Of a DNA stretch of 24,002 nt, positions 21,030 through 24,002 are shown one piece after another. The stretch spans positions 1 through 24,002 of the forward strand of contig USEC01000031.1 of the NCBI GenBank assembly GCA_900553595.1, in the 5' to 3' direction. Each line of letters starts with the position of its first letter. Positions within the stretch are counted from its first letter, which is position 1. The notes below the pieces were generated by a model, which worked only from the letters and a program-made list of their open reading frames with translations, was not told where the DNA came from and did not search any database. A program made the translations under genes and the position numbers. The DNA comes from an uncultured Prevotella sp. (GTDB taxonomy: Bacteria > Bacteroidota > Bacteroidia > Bacteroidales > Bacteroidaceae).

Positions 21030-21854
21030 ATGGCAGTACGTAAATTTAAACCGGTTACTCCGGGACAAAGACACAAGGTTATTGGCACGTTCGAGGAGAT
21101 TACTGCATCCGTGCCAGAGAAGTCTCTCGTTTTCGGTAAACGCTCTACCGGTGGTCGAAACAACACCGGTAAGATGACTGTCCGCTACATGGGCGGTGGC
21201 CATAAGAGAAAGTATCGTCTCATCGACTTTAAGCGAGAGAAAGATGGTGTTCCAGCTGTAGTGAAGACAATCGAATACGATCCGAACCGTTCGGCTCGTA
21301 TCGCATTGTTGTTCTATGCAGATGGTGAAAAACGTTACATTATTGCTCCTAACGGACTGGAAGTGGGCGCAAAGCTGATGTCTGGCGCAGACGCTGCTCC
21401 TGAAATCGGAAACGCTCTTCCACTCGCAAACATTCCCGTTGGTACTGTGATTCACAACATTGAATTGCGTCCTGGACAGGGTGCTCTGCTCGTTCGTTCG
21501 GCTGGTAATTTCGCTCAATTGACTTCTCGTGAAGGCAGTTATTGTGTAATCAAGCTCCCCTCTGGCGAAACACGCCAGATTCTGAGTGCTTGTAAGGCTA
21601 CAGTAGGTAGTGTAGGCAACTCCGACCACGCTCTCGAATCATCCGGTAAGGCCGGACGCTCTCGCTGGTTGGGCCGTCGTCCTCACAACCGTGGTGTTGT
21701 TATGAACCCTGTTGATCACCCGATGGGTGGTGGTGAAGGACGTCAGTCTGGAGGTCACCCGCGTTCACGCAAGGGCTTGTATGCTAAGGGTCTCAAGACA
21801 CGCGCACCCAAGAAGCTTTCTAACAAGTATATCATCGAAAGAGCTAAAAAATAA
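21030..21854 (+). CDS. rplB: 50S ribosomal protein L2
   Basis: L2 is needed for subunit association and peptidyl transferase function. The 274-residue protein is complete: MAVRKFKPVTPGQRH, RNNTGKMTVRYMGGGHKRKYRLIDF, the RNA-binding domain with GQGALLVRSAGNFAQL, and the C-terminal NPVDHPMGGGEGR motif with the conserved His230, then the basic tail GLKTRAPKKLSNKYIIERAKK. It is 8 nt after rplW and 17 nt before rpsS. Confidence 0.99.
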   Translation: MAVRKFKPVTPGQRHKVIGTFEEITASVPEKSLVFGKRSTGGRNNTGKMTVRYMGGGHKRKYRLIDFKREKDGVPAVVKTIEYDPNRSARIALLFYADGEKRYIIAPNGLEVGAKLMSGADAAPEIGNALPLANIPVGTVIHNIELRPGQGALLVRSAGNFAQLTSREGSYCVIKLPSGETRQILSACKATVGSVGNSDHALESSGKAGRSRWLGRRPHNRGVVMNPVDHPMGGGEGRQSGGHPRSRKGLYAKGLKTRAPKKLSNKYIIERAKK

Positions 21855-21871
21855 TCAAACAAGAGTAAATT

Positions 21872-22138
21872 ATGAGTCGTTCATTAAAAAAAGGTCCATA
21901 TATCAACGTGTCGCTTGAGAAGAAAATTCTCGCCATGAACGAAAGTGGCAAAAAGACTGTTGTCAAGACATGGGCCAGAGCATCAATGATCTCACCTGAT
22001 TTCGTGGGACACACTGTTGCAGTTCATAACGGAAACAAATTTATCCCTGTTTACGTAACCGAGAACATGGTAGGACACAAGCTCGGCGAATTCGCGCCGA
22101 CTCGTCGCTTCGGAGGCCATGCAGGTAACAGAAAGTAA
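21872..22138 (+). CDS. rpsS: 30S ribosomal protein S19
   Basis: S19 is a small-subunit head protein forming intersubunit contacts with L5. The 88-residue sequence is standard: MSRSLKKGPYINVSLEKKI, KTWARASMISPDFVGHTVAVHNGNKFIPVYVTENMVGHKLGEFAPTRRF. It keeps the usual place between rplB and rplV. Confidence 0.99.
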   Translation: MSRSLKKGPYINVSLEKKILAMNESGKKTVVKTWARASMISPDFVGHTVAVHNGNKFIPVYVTENMVGHKLGEFAPTRRFGGHAGNRK

Positions 22139-22172
22139 GCGGGTGAAACCATTTAAAATCAAGAAATAAATA

Positions 22173-22577
22173 ATGGGAGCAAGAAAACATATATCGGCTG
22201 AAAAACTGAAAGAAGCCCGTAAGAATTTGTACTTCGCAAAGCTCAAGGGCGTTCCTTCTTCACCACGCAAGATGCGCTATGTCGTAGATATGGTTCGTGG
22301 CATGGAAGTGAACCGCGCACTCGGAGTACTCAGATTCTCCAAGAAGCAAGCTGCTGCTGACGTTGAGAAACTGTTGCGTTCGGCTATTGCAAACTGGGAA
22401 GCTAAAAACGAACGCAAGGCTGAGGACGACGAACTCTACATCACAAAGGTGTTCGTAGATGAAGGCGTGACCATGAAGCGCATGCGTCCTGCACCGCAGG
22501 GACGCGGATACCGCATCCGCAAGCGCAGCAATCATGTGACTCTGTTTGTTGATTCCAAAACTAATGACGAAAAATAA
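22173..22577 (+). CDS. rplV: 50S ribosomal protein L22
   Basis: L22 contributes a beta-hairpin to the exit tunnel, a site of macrolide resistance mutations. The 134-residue protein has the core: SPRKMRYVVDMVRGMEVNRALGVLRFSKKQAA, then VTMKRMRPAPQGRGYRIRKRSNHVTLFV, in which the hairpin tip MRPAPQGRGYRIRKR looks normal. The ATG at 22173 gives MGARKHISAEKLKEARK before the core. It lies 34 nt after rpsS and 8 nt before rpsC. Confidence 0.98.
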   Translation: MGARKHISAEKLKEARKNLYFAKLKGVPSSPRKMRYVVDMVRGMEVNRALGVLRFSKKQAAADVEKLLRSAIANWEAKNERKAEDDELYITKVFVDEGVTMKRMRPAPQGRGYRIRKRSNHVTLFVDSKTNDEK

Positions 22578-22585
22578 TAAGTAGA

Positions 22586-23311
22586 ATGGGACAGAAAGTT
22601 AATCCAATAAGCAACCGCCTCGGCATCATCCGCGGATGGGATTCAAATTGGTTCGGTGGCAAGAACTTCGGCGACAACCTCGTGGAGGACCGCAAGATTC
22701 GCACCTACCTCAACAAGCGCCTTGAGAAAGCCAGCGTTTCGAGAATCGTCATCGAGCGCACTTTAAAACTCATCACTATCACAATCTGCACAGCACGTCC
22801 AGGTGTCGTCATTGGTAAAGGTGGACAGGATGTTGACAAGCTGAAGGAAGAGCTCAAGAAACTCTACAAGAAGGACATCCAGATCAACATATTCGAGGTG
22901 AAGAAGCCCGAACTTGACGCTACTATCGTTGGCAACAACATCGCACGTCAGGTAGAAGGCAAGATCGCCTATCGCCGCGCCATCAAGATGGCTATCCAGA
23001 ACACAATGCGTGCAGGAGCCGAAGGCGTGAAAATCCAGATTACTGGCCGTCTTAATGGAGCAGAAATGGCACGCAAGGAAATGTACAAGGAGGGACGTAC
23101 CCCGCTGCACACTTTCCGCGCAGACATCGATTACTGCCAGGCAGAGGCACTCACCAAAGTCGGACTTCTCGGCATCAAGGTGTGGATCTGCCGTGGAGAG
23201 GTTTACGGAGACCGCGACTTGACACCTAACTTCACTCAGGAGAAGCAGAACGGTGGATCAAACAACGGACGTGGCAACCGTGGTAATCGAAAGAGAAACA
23301 ATAACCGTTAA
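22586..23311 (+). CDS. rpsC: 30S ribosomal protein S3
   Basis: S3 lines the mRNA entry channel and has helicase-related activity with S4 and S5. The 241-residue protein starts MGQKVNPISNRLGIIRGWDS. It holds the KH motif GVVIGKGG (73-80) and the C-terminal domain RRAIKMAIQNTMRAGAEGVKIQITGRLNGAEMAR. After the domain it ends in an Asn/Gly/Arg-rich tail (about 220-241: NGGSNNGRGNRGNRKRNNNR) that has no fold prediction and probably contacts rRNA. rplP follows after 15 nt. Confidence 0.99.
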   Translation: MGQKVNPISNRLGIIRGWDSNWFGGKNFGDNLVEDRKIRTYLNKRLEKASVSRIVIERTLKLITITICTARPGVVIGKGGQDVDKLKEELKKLYKKDIQINIFEVKKPELDATIVGNNIARQVEGKIAYRRAIKMAIQNTMRAGAEGVKIQITGRLNGAEMARKEMYKEGRTPLHTFRADIDYCQAEALTKVGLLGIKVWICRGEVYGDRDLTPNFTQEKQNGGSNNGRGNRGNRKRNNNR

Positions 23312-23326
23312 AAGTAGAAGATTATC

Positions 23327-23755
23327 ATGTTACAGCCAAAAAGAGTAAAATATAGAAGACCGCAAGACGGACGTGGCAACAAGGGCAACGCATACCGTGG
23401 CACACAGTTGGCATTCGGTTCTTTCGGCATAAAGACACTTGAGTCTAAATGGATCGACAGCCGTCAGATTGAGGCTGCTCGTGTGGCAGTGAACCGCTAC
23501 ATGCAGCGTGAAGGACAGGTTTGGATCCGTATTTTCCCGGACAAACCAATCACCCGCAAGCCTGCTGACGTGCGTATGGGTAAAGGTAAGGGTGACCCCG
23601 CAGGATGGGTCGCTCCCGTTACACCAGGACGCATCCTCTTCGAGGTGGAAGGCGTAAGCTTCGACATCGCAAAGGAGGCTCTCCGCCTCGCCGCACAGAA
23701 GCTTCCCGTGAAGACTAAATTTGTTGTAAGACGTGATTACGATAAAAACGCTTAA
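23327..23755 (+). CDS. rplP: 50S ribosomal protein L16
   Basis: L16 organises the A-site region of the large subunit. The 142-residue protein starts MLQPKRVKYRRPQDGR, has QIEAARVAVNRYMQREGQVWIRIFPDKPITRKPADVRMGKGKGDPAGWVAPV, and ends LPVKTKFVVRRDYDKNA. The conserved MGKGKG segment and the arginine-rich N-terminus are intact. rpmC begins 3 nt after its stop, consistent with tight coupling. Confidence 0.99.
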   Translation: MLQPKRVKYRRPQDGRGNKGNAYRGTQLAFGSFGIKTLESKWIDSRQIEAARVAVNRYMQREGQVWIRIFPDKPITRKPADVRMGKGKGDPAGWVAPVTPGRILFEVEGVSFDIAKEALRLAAQKLPVKTKFVVRRDYDKNA

Positions 23756-23758
23756 GCT

Positions 23759-23953
23759 ATGAAGATTAAAGAAGTAAGAGAAATGGATGCCAAGACATTG
23801 GCAGAAACCTTGGAAACTCTGCAGGACAAGCTCCACAACTTGAAGCTCAACCACGCAGTAACTCCACTTGAAAATCCATCACAGATAAAGGCAGTTCGTC
23901 GTGACATCGCACGTCTGAATACTGAAATTCGCCAGAGAGAACTTAACAAATAA
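23759..23953 (+). CDS. rpmC: 50S ribosomal protein L29
   Basis: L29 is a small two-helix protein beside L23 at the tunnel exit. The 64-residue sequence is typical: MKIKEVREMDAKTLAETLETLQDKLHNLKLNHAVTPLENPSQIKAVRRDIARLNTEIRQRE. The ATG at 23759 is 3 nt after rplP. rpsQ starts 2 nt downstream. Confidence 0.98.
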   Translation: MKIKEVREMDAKTLAETLETLQDKLHNLKLNHAVTPLENPSQIKAVRRDIARLNTEIRQRELNK

Positions 23954-23955
23954 CA

Positions 23956-24002
23956 ATGGTCCAGATGGAAACAAGAAATTTAAGAAAAACAAGACAGGGT
24001 GT
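23956..24002 (+). CDS. rpsQ: 30S ribosomal protein S17, N-terminal fragment cut by the window end
   Basis: Only the first 15 codons are present. From the ATG at 23956 the frame reads MVQMETRNLRKTRQGV. The METRNLRKTRQGV part matches the S17 N-terminus of Bacteroidales, so the true start may be the second ATG at 23965. S17 follows L29 in the normal S10 order. The gene is incomplete only because the window ends. Confidence 0.9.
   Translation, partial: MVQMETRNLRKTRQG

Overview
The window looks like a Bacteroidota chromosome, most likely a Prevotella-type member of the Bacteroidales. The evidence is promoters of the TTTG-N19-TAnnTTTG class (instead of -35/-10), start codons mostly without Shine-Dalgarno sequences, a DUF3467 gene next to rpsL, a calycin-like secreted protein with the Bacteroidales C-terminal tail, and the ribosomal protein sequences. 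The species call is inference.

Region 1 (1-9,921) is a citrate module with two transcription units. Unit A is promoter, long structured leader (L1), citD-citE-citF (the three citrate lyase subunits), then a strong hairpin terminator. Unit B starts from a near-copy of the same promoter and leader (L2), then citX, a fused citC-citG, an aconitase-family hydratase, a structured spacer (L3) and an NADP-type isocitrate dehydrogenase, ending in a terminator. CitX, CitG and CitC build, attach and acetylate the prosthetic group on CitD, so the duplicated leader probably co-regulates enzyme and maturation factors. Citrate can then go to acetate plus oxaloacetate, or to isocitrate and 2-oxoglutarate. 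No citrate synthase, citrate transporter or oxaloacetate decarboxylase is present.

Region 2 (9,922-15,021) holds intergenic repeats and three unrelated single genes, each with its own promoter: a 783-residue secreted calycin-like repeat protein, a BASS-type (bile acid:sodium symporter family) membrane transporter, and an Rpn/PD-(D/E)XK nuclease with a simple-repeat tail.

Region 3 (15,022-24,002) is a small DUF3467 gene preceded by a perfect 14-bp stem, a G/T-rich gap, then the contiguous str and S10 clusters: rpsL, rpsG, fusA, rpsJ, rplC, rplD, rplW, rplB, rpsS, rplV, rpsC, rplP, rpmC and the start of rpsQ, cut by the window end. No tuf gene lies between fusA and rpsJ.

The least explained feature is the L1/L2 leader family: same promoter, a stem at or beside an ATG, and a short open frame kept in register in both copies although one carries a 78-nt insertion. 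I found no tRNA, rRNA, CRISPR array or complete insertion sequence.
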